From Litchfieldia salsa (lineage in GTDB: Bacteria > Bacillota > Bacilli > Bacillales > Bacillaceae_L): 64,000 nt of DNA. The notes beneath the pieces were generated by a model. It was not told where the DNA came from, made no database searches, and saw only the letters and a list, made by a program, of their open reading frames with translations. Below are positions 7,613 to 16,300 of the stretch, in pieces (positions within the stretch are counted from its first letter, which is position 1; each line of letters starts with the position of its first letter). Position numbers and translations under genes: made by a program. Location: contig NZ_FNJU01000001.1 of assembly GCF_900104555.1 (NCBI RefSeq), positions 372,001 to 436,000 on the forward strand, in the 5' to 3' direction.

Positions 7613-8839
7613 GTGGGACTATACCATAAAATCTTTAAAGAGTATTGGAACCCCTACCTTGCTATCAGTATTGCTGGGGTAATTAGTGCTTTGTATTTTG
7701 GTATTACTGGAACAGTTTGGGCTGTAACTGGAGAGTTTACTAGATTTGGCGGACATGTCTTACAATGGTTTGGAATTGATGTTTCACAATGGGATTATTT
7801 TAAACTAGTTGGTCTACAAGGAACTTCAATTACTCGAACAGATGGTTGGATTGTTATCGGGATGCTAGTTGGAGCACTCATTACCGTTTTACTGAGCAAC
7901 AGTTTTAAAATACGTGTTCCAAAGCAAAAGCGTCGTCTTGTTCAAGGCTTTACCGGTGGCATAATTGCTGGTTTTGGTGCGAGACTTGCACTTGGTTGTA
8001 ATTTAGCTGCCTTTTTTACTGGTGTTCCGCAGTTTTCCTTTCATGCATGGATTTTCATGTTGACTACTGCAATTGGAACATATTTTGGTGTAAAGGTCGT
8101 CAATACAAAATGGTGGCGGGGAAAACCCAAGTTATTGAAGGGAGCCATCACTCCTCCTGTTACAGAAAACGTACATAGCAGAAACATTCAACCATTACTA
8201 GGGCTATTATTTGCATGTGTTTATGCTGGCGTCATTGTTTATTTTTTTATAACGGATAAGCCCTTATTAGCTGTAGCTTGTATTGCCGGGGCGCTTTTCG
8301 GAATTCTCATTGAACGTGGGCAAATTTGCTTCACATCTGCTTTTCGAGATTTATGGGTTAGCGGACGGGCAATTATGTCAAAAGCCATTGCTGTTGGGAT
8401 GCTAATTAGCGTTGTCCTTACTTTCTTCTATATTCAAAGTGGTTCACTAGCACTGATCAAAATAGCTGCACCAAGTACAGTAATAGGTGGTCTTTTGTTT
8501 GGTTTTGGAATTGTTCTTGCAGGAGGCTGCGAGACTGGGATGATGTACCGTGCAATGGAAGGGCAAATTCTATATTGGGTAGTTGGAGCAGGCAATATCG
8601 TTGGCGCTACTGTATTAGCGTATGGATGGGATCATCTAGGGATCTTTGATATGTTGGCAAAAGATTGGCCAGCTGTGAACTTAATTGTACATTGGGGTCC
8701 ATATACCGCTCTTATTGTAACCATCATGATGCTACTCTTGTGGTTTTTCCTCTCAGGCTGGTGGGAAAAACGTTTCCGCTATGGTACCGGATTTAAACAA
8801 GTTAAACAAAGTCAAATTGTTATAACAAAGGAGGTGTAA
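7613..8839 (+). CDS. YeeE/YedE family sulfur or selenium compound transporter
   Basis: 408 aa, polytopic, with the two-fold YeeE repeat. The three conserved Cys sites of the thiosulfate-transporter relatives are present: ARLALGCNLAAFFTG in the first half, GQICFTSAFRDL, and VLAGGCETGMMYRAMEGQ in the second. Family members import thiosulfate across the membrane; YedE relatives have been linked to selenium use. The GTG start is preceded by AAAAAGGAGTG at 8-base spacing. The next gene is TusA-like and starts four bases after the stop, its ribosome site lying in the end of this gene. A sulfur relay (or selenium) role for the pair is inferred. Confidence 0.88.
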   Translation: MGLYHKIFKEYWNPYLAISIAGVISALYFGITGTVWAVTGEFTRFGGHVLQWFGIDVSQWDYFKLVGLQGTSITRTDGWIVIGMLVGALITVLLSNSFKIRVPKQKRRLVQGFTGGIIAGFGARLALGCNLAAFFTGVPQFSFHAWIFMLTTAIGTYFGVKVVNTKWWRGKPKLLKGAITPPVTENVHSRNIQPLLGLLFACVYAGVIVYFFITDKPLLAVACIAGALFGILIERGQICFTSAFRDLWVSGRAIMSKAIAVGMLISVVLTFFYIQSGSLALIKIAAPSTVIGGLLFGFGIVLAGGCETGMMYRAMEGQILYWVVGAGNIVGATVLAYGWDHLGIFDMLAKDWPAVNLIVHWGPYTALIVTIMMLLLWFFLSGWWEKRFRYGTGFKQVKQSQIVITKEV

Positions 8840-8842
8840 ACC

Positions 8843-9088
8843 TTGTCACAAGTAATGGATGTTAATTACACGTTAGACATTCGGGGCGAACCTTGACCAT
8901 ACCCCGTCATTTATGCGCTGGATGCGCTAAAAACGATGAAAATAGGGGAAGTCTTACAAATTATTGCTGACTGTCCTCAATCATTTCAAAGTGTACCTGA
9001 GGAGACTGTCAAACATGGCTATGAGCTTGTCATAAATCCTAAGAAGATCACCCAAGACATTTATTTCTATATAAGAGTAATAAAATAA
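8843..9088 (+). CDS. TusA/YeeD family sulfur carrier with in-frame TGA at the catalytic Cys codon (candidate selenoprotein)
   Basis: The frame starts at TTG 8843 behind a near-perfect ribosome site (AAAGGAGGTG, spaced six bases) and runs 81 codons to TAA at 9086-9088, interrupted only by TGA at 8894-8896. The TGA falls in D-I-R-G-E-P-[TGA]-P-Y-P-V, exactly where TusA proteins carry their sulfur-binding Cys; the rest (ALDALKTMKIGEVLQI, DCPQSF-x-SVPEETVKHGYEL) is intact. After the TGA, GCGC-UGGAU-GCGC forms a hairpin whose apical loop begins 22 bases downstream and contains G's, inside the range for a bacterial SECIS, with outer CCCC/GGGG pairing possible. Alternatively it is a fresh nonsense mutant. 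Confidence 0.7.
8897..8956 (+). promoter_or_regulatory. Possible bacterial SECIS hairpin downstream of the TGA
   Basis: Starting one base after the TGA codon, the RNA can pair GCGC with GCGC around a UGGAU loop, flanked by UUU/AAA and UCAU/AUGA short stems and an outer CCCC/GGGG clamp. Distance from UGA to loop is 22 bases. The A-U/U-A interior is mismatched, so the fold is imperfect. Pairing found by eye, not computed. Confidence 0.4.
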
Positions 9089-9144
9089 TAAGTCAATACA
9101 ATTAGATGAATCCTCTCTTAAATTCATCTATACCTATTAAACTG

Positions 9145-9180
9145 AAACAAGAAGTGATCAGTATGTATCACTTCTTGTTT
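9145..9180 (+). terminator. Hairpin ending the yeeE-tusA operon
   Basis: Perfect 14-base inverted repeat (AAACAAGAAGTGAT) around an 8-base loop, 56 bases after the TusA-like stop. It lacks a long T run but is otherwise a strong stem. Confidence 0.65.
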
Positions 9181-9235
9181 GATTCTCAATATATTACTTT
9201 GTTTGATGAGGTAATTGAAAAGTCCGCCATAATTC

Positions 9236-9405
9236 CCCTGTATGCCTCTGTCCCCACGAAAAGAGAGCCAAAGCTCCAAGATTGATGAATGTCAGCGATG
9301 TAATCCCGTGAAAAGAGACGGGAATCCCGCGAAATTTCGAGATAATCCCACGAAAGGTCAGTGTAATCCACGAAGTTCCAAACTGACGAAGGTGTGGCGC
9401 GGATT
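9236..9405. repeat. Short degenerate repeats with CCCxCGAAA core
   Basis: Several spaced variants of the core appear: TCCCCACGAAAAG, TCCCGTGAAAAG, TCCCGCGAAATT, TCCCACGAAAGG, TCCACGAAGTT, at roughly 20-30 base intervals. No credible coding frame; the short frames here are repeat shadows. Such decayed short repeats occur between genes in Bacillaceae. Confidence 0.5.
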
Positions 9406-9414
9406 ATTTTATTA

Positions 9415-9452
9415 TTTACAATCATTTACAAACACTTAACATGAGACTTACC
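9415..9452 (+). promoter_or_regulatory. Putative PhoP box upstream of alkaline phosphatase
   Basis: TTTACA (9415), TTTACA (9425), TTAACA (9436) and a weaker TTACC (9448) form direct repeats at 10-12 base spacing. This matches the Bacillus PhoP-box rule of TT(A/C/T)ACA units separated by about five bases. It lies 65-100 bases before the start codon, the expected position for activation under phosphate starvation. Confidence 0.6.
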
Positions 9453-9517
9453 CCAAATTAATAGTTTCTTTTTATGATAAAAAAAGTGAGTTTAATAGTT
9501 TAGTTTAAAGGGGGATT

Positions 9518-11176
9518 ATGATGAAGAACAATTTGAGAAAAAAGGTCGTTGGAGTATCAATGGCTGCTGCAGTTGCTTTTTCTTCATTAAGTTTTGCTGT
9601 AAATAACGAATTAGCGGAAGCACAGGACAAAAAAAACCAACCTACTAATGTTATTATGATGGTCATGGATGGGACAAGTGCCGGTGCTACTAGTCTAGCT
9701 AGATGGTATAAGGGTGAAAACCTTGCGATGGATGAAATCGTTATTGGAGCGGTTCGTACCCATTCGGCTGAATCTGCAATTACTGATTCCGCACCAGCAG
9801 CAACTGCTCTAGCAACTGGGTATAAGAGTAATGACAAGGTTATTGGACTTCTTCCACAAGAGGTGAATACACCAGGCGTTGACGCGATCAATCCTAAAGA
9901 TGCATATAAGCCAGTTGCGAATGTACTAGAGGGAGCACAACTTGCTGGGAAGTCAACAGGAATCATCTCTACTTCTGAAATTCAACATGCAACACCTGCT
10001 GGTTTCTCTGCACATGCAGCACACCGTAGTAATTATCAAGACATTGCTGAACAACAAGTATACCAAGGGATTGATGTTGTACTAGGTGGAGGGAAAGAAT
10101 CTCTAGCACCAGGGACAACAAGAAATGCACGTGTTGATGGTGAAAATCTATTAGACGTGATTGATGAAAATGGCTATGATTTTGTTGAGACAAGGGATGC
10201 ACTATTAAATTCAACATCAGAGAAAATTTGGGGATCGTTTGCTCCTTCTGCTCTAGCATACGACTTTGATCGTCAAGCGAAGAAAAATAGTGAACCATCC
10301 ATTGCTGAAATGACAAAGAAGGCAATTGATACTCTTTCTAAAAATGATAAGGGCTTCTTCCTATTTGTAGAAGGAAGTAAAGTTGACTGGGCAGCACATG
10401 GGAACGATACAGTTGGAATCATCAGTGATGTACTAGCTTTTGATGATGCAGTAAAAGAGGCACTTGATTTTGCCAAAAAAGATGGTAACACAATGGTTAT
10501 TGCCGTGAGTGACCACGGAAATAGCGGAATCACAATGGGGAATGTGAATACAAACTCAACATATCCCGCCATTCCAGTTTCAGATTACATCGAACCTTTA
10601 AAGAAAGCATCAATGACCCTTGAAGGTGCTTTAAGCCAATTAAATTCAGATCGATCAAATATGAAAGAAGTTGCAGAGCTTTATGGTTTAGATGGACTAA
10701 CACCAGAAGAAGTTAATTCTTTAAAAGCATCAAAAACGGTACATACCGATATGGCAAAAATGCTAGCAAATCGTGCTAACATTGGATATAGTACTGGTGG
10801 TCATACTGGTGAAGATGTATTCCTCTACGCATATGGTCCATCAAAACCTTATGGATTAGTAGATAATACTGACATCGCAAAGACAATGGCAAGCTTTATG
10901 GGAGTTGACCTTGATTCAACAACGGACAAGCTTTTTGTAAATGCAAAAGAGTCCTTTGAGAAGAAAGGCTACACGACTCGAATTGATGTAACAGATGCAA
11001 AAAATCCTGTTTTTGTTGCGGAGAAGAAGAACTTAAAAATCGAACTACCTATTAATAAAAACATTGCAGAAGTTACTCAAAATAAAAAAACATTCACAAA
11101 GCAACTTGATGGTGTAACAGTATACAACGGAAAAGATTTCTATGTTGCACAAAATGCATTAAATCTATCTAAATAA
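9518..11176 (+). CDS. Secreted alkaline phosphatase
   Basis: 552 aa. Signal peptide (KKVVGVSMAAAVAFSSLSFA). Family motifs: NVIMMVMDGTSAG (first metal Asp, about residue 51), SAITDSAPAATALATG with the nucleophile Ser near residue 91, FFLFVEGSKVDWAAHGND, AVSDHGNSG, and STGGHTGEDV. It releases inorganic phosphate from phosphoesters outside the cell. Some metal-site positions differ from E. coli PhoA (MDGT in place of GDGM), as in a branch of Bacillus enzymes. ATG at 9518 or 9521 both fit the GGGGG ribosome site. The upstream PhoP-like box suggests Pho-regulon control. Monocistronic, with a strong terminator. Confidence 0.93.
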   Translation: MMKNNLRKKVVGVSMAAAVAFSSLSFAVNNELAEAQDKKNQPTNVIMMVMDGTSAGATSLARWYKGENLAMDEIVIGAVRTHSAESAITDSAPAATALATGYKSNDKVIGLLPQEVNTPGVDAINPKDAYKPVANVLEGAQLAGKSTGIISTSEIQHATPAGFSAHAAHRSNYQDIAEQQVYQGIDVVLGGGKESLAPGTTRNARVDGENLLDVIDENGYDFVETRDALLNSTSEKIWGSFAPSALAYDFDRQAKKNSEPSIAEMTKKAIDTLSKNDKGFFLFVEGSKVDWAAHGNDTVGIISDVLAFDDAVKEALDFAKKDGNTMVIAVSDHGNSGITMGNVNTNSTYPAIPVSDYIEPLKKASMTLEGALSQLNSDRSNMKEVAELYGLDGLTPEEVNSLKASKTVHTDMAKMLANRANIGYSTGGHTGEDVFLYAYGPSKPYGLVDNTDIAKTMASFMGVDLDSTTDKLFVNAKESFEKKGYTTRIDVTDAKNPVFVAEKKNLKIELPINKNIAEVTQNKKTFTKQLDGVTVYNGKDFYVAQNALNLSK

Positions 11177-11180
11177 GGAA

Positions 11181-11217
11181 AAAAGGGATCCCCTATTCTC
11201 GTGGGGATCCCTCTTTT
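11181..11217. terminator. Bidirectional terminator between phosphatase and brnQ
   Basis: Nine-base GC-rich stem GGGATCCCC/GGGGATCCC with A's before and T's after, serving the convergent phosphatase (plus) and BrnQ (minus) genes. Confidence 0.85.
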
Positions 11218-11232
11218 CCTTTATTATCTAGA

Positions 11233-12537
11233 TTAACGTTTGACATACCTATAAATTAAACCAATAAGGCCACCTAAAATACTTGGCAACAACCAACCTA
11301 CTCCCTCTGAATATAAAGGTAGATACGCTAGCGCATTAGAAATATAGACAGACTCAAGCCCTGCTAAAACGAATCCATCATAAACACTCACAATACTCGC
11401 ACCCGCTATTGCCCCAATATAAATAGAGCTTGAAATCGATTTGATTGATTCTAGTAGTGATAAAACAATCAATACAATCGTAATCGGATAAATAGCGATC
11501 AGTAGAGGTAATGAAAATGAAATTAACTGTGATAACCCTAGGTTAGCCATGGTAAAACTAAACAAACATAAAATCGCAATAATGACTGGATATGATACAC
11601 GACTAAAACGCTTGGCTAGAAACTCTCCACACGCAGAAACTAAACCAATAGAAGTTGTCAAACATGCCCCAACGATGACTAAAGCAAGCAAAAGTGAACC
11701 CATTCTACCAAATAATAGAGAAGTAACAGATGTAAGAATGGCTCCCCCATTATCCTGGATACCAACAGCATCTACACTAGTGGCACCAATATAAGCGAGT
11801 GAAAGATATACAAACGAAAGACCAGCACCGGCAATCATACCCGCTTTAATTGTATAAGAGCGGATCTCTCTTACTTGATTAACACCTTTTTCTTGAATCC
11901 GATTAATAATGACAATTCCAAAAACGAGTGCTGCAATGGCGTCCATCGTTAGAAAGCCTTCTAGAAAACCGCTAAAAAACGCTCCCTCTTTGAAAGATTC
12001 CACTGGTTCGCGCATAACACCCAAGGGTGAAACAAACCCTTTAATCGAGATCACCACAATGAGGATAAAAAGAATAGGAGTTAGTATTTTTCCAACACGG
12101 TCAACGAGTTTTGCTGGATTAAGAGCAAGCCAGAACGTAACCGAGAAAAAGATGAGTGTCGAAAGAAATAAACTTAATTGACTCGGGCTATCTAGAAAAG
12201 GAACAACCCCAACTTCATAAGCCACTGTTCCTGTTCGAGGGATTCCAAAAAACGGACCAATTGTTAAATAAATAACGACTGGAAAAACTAGAGCAAATCT
12301 CTTATGTACCCTTTTTGAAAGGACGTCTAAATCTCCTTCAACATTCGAAATCGCAATAATTGCTAGAAGAGGAAGACCCACTCCTGTAGCTAAAAACCCG
12401 ATCACCGCAGGCCAAACAGACTCACCCGCCTTTTGTCCAAGCAATGGCGGAAAGATTAAATTCCCCGCTCCTAAAAATAAAGCAAACATAAAAAAGCCTA
12501 AAGCAATAATTTCCTTTGTTGGTAACTTACTTCTCAT
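11233..12537 (-). CDS. brnQ: Branched-chain amino acid transporter BrnQ
   Basis: 434 aa, LIVCS family, about 12 transmembrane segments. Signature N-terminus ALGFFMFALFLGAGNLIFPP plus the internal motifs typical of Na+-coupled Leu/Ile/Val symporters of Gram-positives. I chose ATG at 12537 because GGAGG lies 10 bases upstream, inside an in-frame extension that begins at 12555 and contains the ribosome site itself. It imports branched-chain amino acids. Encoded alone, converging on the alkaline phosphatase gene. No clear T-box or CodY site could be seen in the 200-base leader. Confidence 0.92.
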   Translation of the reverse strand: MRSKLPTKEIIALGFFMFALFLGAGNLIFPPLLGQKAGESVWPAVIGFLATGVGLPLLAIIAISNVEGDLDVLSKRVHKRFALVFPVVIYLTIGPFFGIPRTGTVAYEVGVVPFLDSPSQLSLFLSTLIFFSVTFWLALNPAKLVDRVGKILTPILFILIVVISIKGFVSPLGVMREPVESFKEGAFFSGFLEGFLTMDAIAALVFGIVIINRIQEKGVNQVREIRSYTIKAGMIAGAGLSFVYLSLAYIGATSVDAVGIQDNGGAILTSVTSLLFGRMGSLLLALVIVGACLTTSIGLVSACGEFLAKRFSRVSYPVIIAILCLFSFTMANLGLSQLISFSLPLLIAIYPITIVLIVLSLLESIKSISSSIYIGAIAGASIVSVYDGFVLAGLESVYISNALAYLPLYSEGVGWLLPSILGGLIGLIYRYVKR

Positions 12538-12768
12538 AAAAAATAGATCCTCCAAAAATGATCATTTGAATAATCTTTGAAAATGATGACCAATTATATC
12601 GATAACATTCAGGTTACGTTTATCAAAGATTCAAATTGTGTTTTTAAAAATTCGACATATTTCAACATTAATTATGACAAATCCGTTTATAGTTTACCAT
12701 TAATTATCGAAATTCGTACCTAAAGTTTCGAAATACTTAAATTGTTCATTATTTCCAGTAAGAAAAAC
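12538..12768. other. brnQ leader/upstream region
   Basis: AT-rich 230 bases between brnQ and the tandem array. I see no riboswitch or T-box features (no AGGGUGGNACCGCG-type sequence) and no gene. Confidence 0.5.
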
Positions 12769-12769
12769 C

Positions 12770-13290
12770 GTCTGAAGTCATGCCTAGTTAAGACTCTGGT
12801 GCATTTGCAATCACTTCTCTTGTCTGAAGTCGACCCTAGTTCGGACTCTGGTGCACTTGCAATCACTTCTCTTGTCTGAAGTCAGCCCAACTTCGGACCC
12901 TGGTGCATTTGCAATCACTTCTCTTGTCTGAAGTCATCCCAACTTCGGACTCTGCCGCACTTGCAAATCACTTCTCTTGTCTGAAGTCAGCCCAACTTCG
13001 GACCCTGATGCATTTGCAATCACTTCTCCTGTCTGAAGTCGACCCTAGTTCGGACTCTTTAAACTTGCAACCACTACTCCTTGTCTGAAGTTGATCCTGG
13101 TTCAGACTCTGGTGCACTTGCCATCACTACTCTTGTCTGAAGTCGAACCTAGTTCGGACTCTGATAAACTTACAATAACTTCTCTTGTCTGAAGTCGACC
13201 CTAGTTCGAGACTTAGGTACATTCATCTTCACAACGCCTGTCCGAAGTCATCCCAACCCCAGACTCTCTGCACAAGATAAATCTCCCACA
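12770..13290. repeat. Ten-copy 52-bp tandem repeat with hairpin core
   Basis: The core GTCTGAAGT (copy 10: GTCCGAAGT) recurs at 12770, 12822, 12874, 12926, 12979, 13031, 13083, 13135, 13187 and 13240, a period of 52-53 bases. Each unit reads GTCTGAA-11 bases-TTCGGAC followed by a linker like TCTGGTGCACTTGCAATCAC. The two arms pair into a 7-base stem; copy 7 has TTCAGAC, making the stem perfect, which hints at compensating change. Copies diverge most at the ends. No coding frame spans it meaningfully. Confidence 0.9.
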
Positions 13291-13316
13291 ATTATTAGAC
13301 TGAGACAAAAATAAAA

Positions 13317-13355
13317 AACCTTCTTTTGCACCTGTTAAGAGTGCAAAAGAAGGTT
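13317..13355 (-). terminator. Terminator of the cell-wall arabinanase gene
   Basis: Perfect 15-base stem (AACCTTCTTTTGCAC and complement) with a 9-base loop, followed on the minus strand by TTTTTATTTTTG. It begins eight bases past the stop at 13363. Confidence 0.9.
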
Positions 13356-13362
13356 TAATTCC

Positions 13363-16300
13363 TTACCCTATTACTTTATTTCTTTTTCTAATGATGAAGA
13401 GGATGCTAGCACCTACAACCATTAATAACGCACCAAATGTTAATAAATTGAATACATTCGTTGCTGTTTCAGGTAGCTTCTCTCCATTGCCTGTTTTTTC
13501 TTTGACTGGATCCTTTGTTTCTGGATCTTTTGCTACTGGTTCTTCCTTAGCTGGATCCTTTGTTTCTGGATCTGTTACTGGCTCTGCTGGACTTGAAGCA
13601 ATTTCAAATACCCCATAAATACTGAAATGCGTAACCTCAGCGGTCAACGTATTAGTTTCAGCATCAAAAGTTCCTTTGAATACTTCGTCCGTTTTATTAC
13701 CATCTTTATCAATATAAACCACTTTTAAATCAGCCGTATTCTTAACCTTTTTTGGATCGATTTTAAATGATAATGTGACTGGAGTGTTACCAAACTCCGA
13801 TATTTTACTTCCATCACCATTTAAGATATTAAAATCAAATAACTCACTAACAGCGTTATTGTTTTTATCTACGACCGCTTTTGATACTTCACCAAACTTA
13901 AATGTAATGTCTGCACCTGTTTTTAAAAGAGCGACAGGGACAGCTGCTGTTACACCTTTATAAGTCATTTCAATCGAAGCATCATCTTCCAATTGGTCAA
14001 GGACTTCTTTTGTAATTGATGTTTCACTTGAAGCTTTTTTCGTTTTATACACTTTACCTTCTTTTACTAGCTCTTTCTTATCTTTTACTACATCTTTCAC
14101 CGGATCTTTGACTGGATCTTTCACTGGATCTTTCACAGGATCTTTTACAGGATCTTTCACTGGGTCAGTCCCTGGATCTGTTCCTGGGTCTGTTCCTGGA
14201 TCAGTTCCTGGGTCTGTTCCTGGGTCTGTTCCTGGATCTGTTCCTGGGTCAGTCCCTGGATCTGTTCCTGGGTCTGTTCCTGGATCTGTTCCTGGATCTG
14301 TTCCTGGATCTGTTCCTGGATCTGTTCCTGGATCTGTTCCTGGATCTGTTCCTGGGTCTGTTCCTGGGTCTGTTCCTGGATCGCCTACTACACTATCATA
14401 ATAAGCTTTAACTTCTGCACTAGTAAGAGCAGTGTTTCCATAGATTAATAGGTCATCCATTAATCCTTTATATGGAGTATCCCAATAGTTAACACCTAAT
14501 GAAAATACACCATCAGTCGTTGTAAATAGGTCTGTAAATCCTTCTCCTGCAAATGCTTCCTCACCATTTACATACACAGTGATTTGGCCATTATCAACAG
14601 TAAACGCTACGTTTGTCCATTCATTTACTGGGATCTGCATGCCTGTAGTTGCATCATACCACTGAGTACCAGACCATACCATTGTATCTCCTACACCTGG
14701 TCCAAATGGTACTAGACTTAACCAGCTCTCATTTGTTCTTGCTCCAAAGAAGGTTGTTGTATGCTGTGTTAACTCCTCTGGCTTTAACCAAACAGATACA
14801 GAATAAGAGTTGCTTGAAATAAGCCCATTTGGTAATTGGATACCTGAAGCTCCGTTAAATACTGCAGCTTTACCTTTAATACCTTCAGCAAATGAAATCT
14901 CGCCACCAGTACTATCAATAAAGTTACCAGTAATCGTTCCATCTGTATTGTTTGCAGTAAGATCAACTAAATCATCTTCAAACGCATAATTAGCAGTTAA
15001 GCCATCTGGATTTTCATATAATGATAGTACTTCTTCAGCTGGAAGAGCTACACCATTATATACACGAACCTCATCCATCAATCCTTTGAAAGGAGTATCC
15101 CAATAGTTAACCCCTAAACCAAACGCTGCATCTAATGTGTCAAACACATGTGGGAAGCCAGTTCCTTCAAACTTAGCCTGACCATTAATATAAAACTCAA
15201 CATTACCTTTGTTAACCGTTAACGTTACATGGCTCCATTCATCTACAGGTATCGTCATATCTGTATTTGCATCATACCATTCGCCACCGTTATTTGACCA
15301 AACCATTGTGTTACCCCATGATGTATATGGTACAACACTTAGCCAATTCGCATCTGTTTTCGCACCGAAGAATGCGGTTGTGAATTCAGTAATAGCCTCT
15401 GGTTTTAACCATAATGAGATTGAATAAGTATCACCTGAAACTAACCCGTCAGCAAGACGTAGTCCAGAGTTACCATCAAATTTAGCGGCTTGTCCTACTA
15501 CACCATCGACTAGTGTAATTTCTCCACCCTCATTATTAATTCTGTTACCAGTTACAGTCGCAGCAGCTTGATTTCCAGAACGGTCATTAAAGCCATCACT
15601 GAAATCATAATAAGCAGCAAGTCCACCTTGTTCCTCTGCAAGCACAGTCACTGTAATTGTTAGCGTCTCTGTTACGTCACCTAATGTAATCGTTGCTGTT
15701 AAATCTACTACTGCATCTTCTGCTCCAAAGGTTGGTCTTACAACCACTCCGTCAGTTGAAACGACTTCTGGATGAGAAGATTCCCAAGAGATTGCAGTTC
15801 CTCTTGTTGCTAGCGTTGGAAGGTTTAAATCACTAATCACAGTAGCTGGATACATCGTACTCATTTCAGCCTTAATTGCTTGTACGAGTTCTGCATCTGA
15901 AGAAGCTTCCACATGACTACCCCAAATAACAACTCCGTCACCTGACATTGCACTAAAAGTCATTACCCAGCTCTTTGAAGTAGGGTCATATTGACGAATG
16001 AATACACCATCATACGTACCTTCATTATCAATTGTTAACTCAGCTTTGTAGTTGTCATATAGTCTCCATGTACCAGTAACAGATCCAGAGATTGTTTGGT
16101 CAGCATTTAATTTCACCCATGTTGACTCTGTTAAATCACCAGTAATTTCTTTACCATGATTAATATATTTATAATCACCTAGTACATCTGTATTCGAAAC
16201 TGTTTCGATCGTCTCACCAGCATAGTGGTATGGTGTTGGTACTGGCCATTGACTACTATTTTTAAATGCCTGGTGTACACGAACCTCATGCATTTCTCCT

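Noticed and set aside
12903-13088. 61-codon frame in the tandem array
   Set aside because: Repeats itself with the array, no start signal.
12770-13290. Tandem array as a CRISPR
   Set aside because: The whole 52-bp unit is repeated with drift; there are no constant repeats with unique spacers and no cas genes.
14108-14401. Plus-strand frame coding for VPGS/FTGS repeats
   Set aside because: It is the antisense of the DPGT/DPVK repeats in the arabinanase gene and has no ribosome site.
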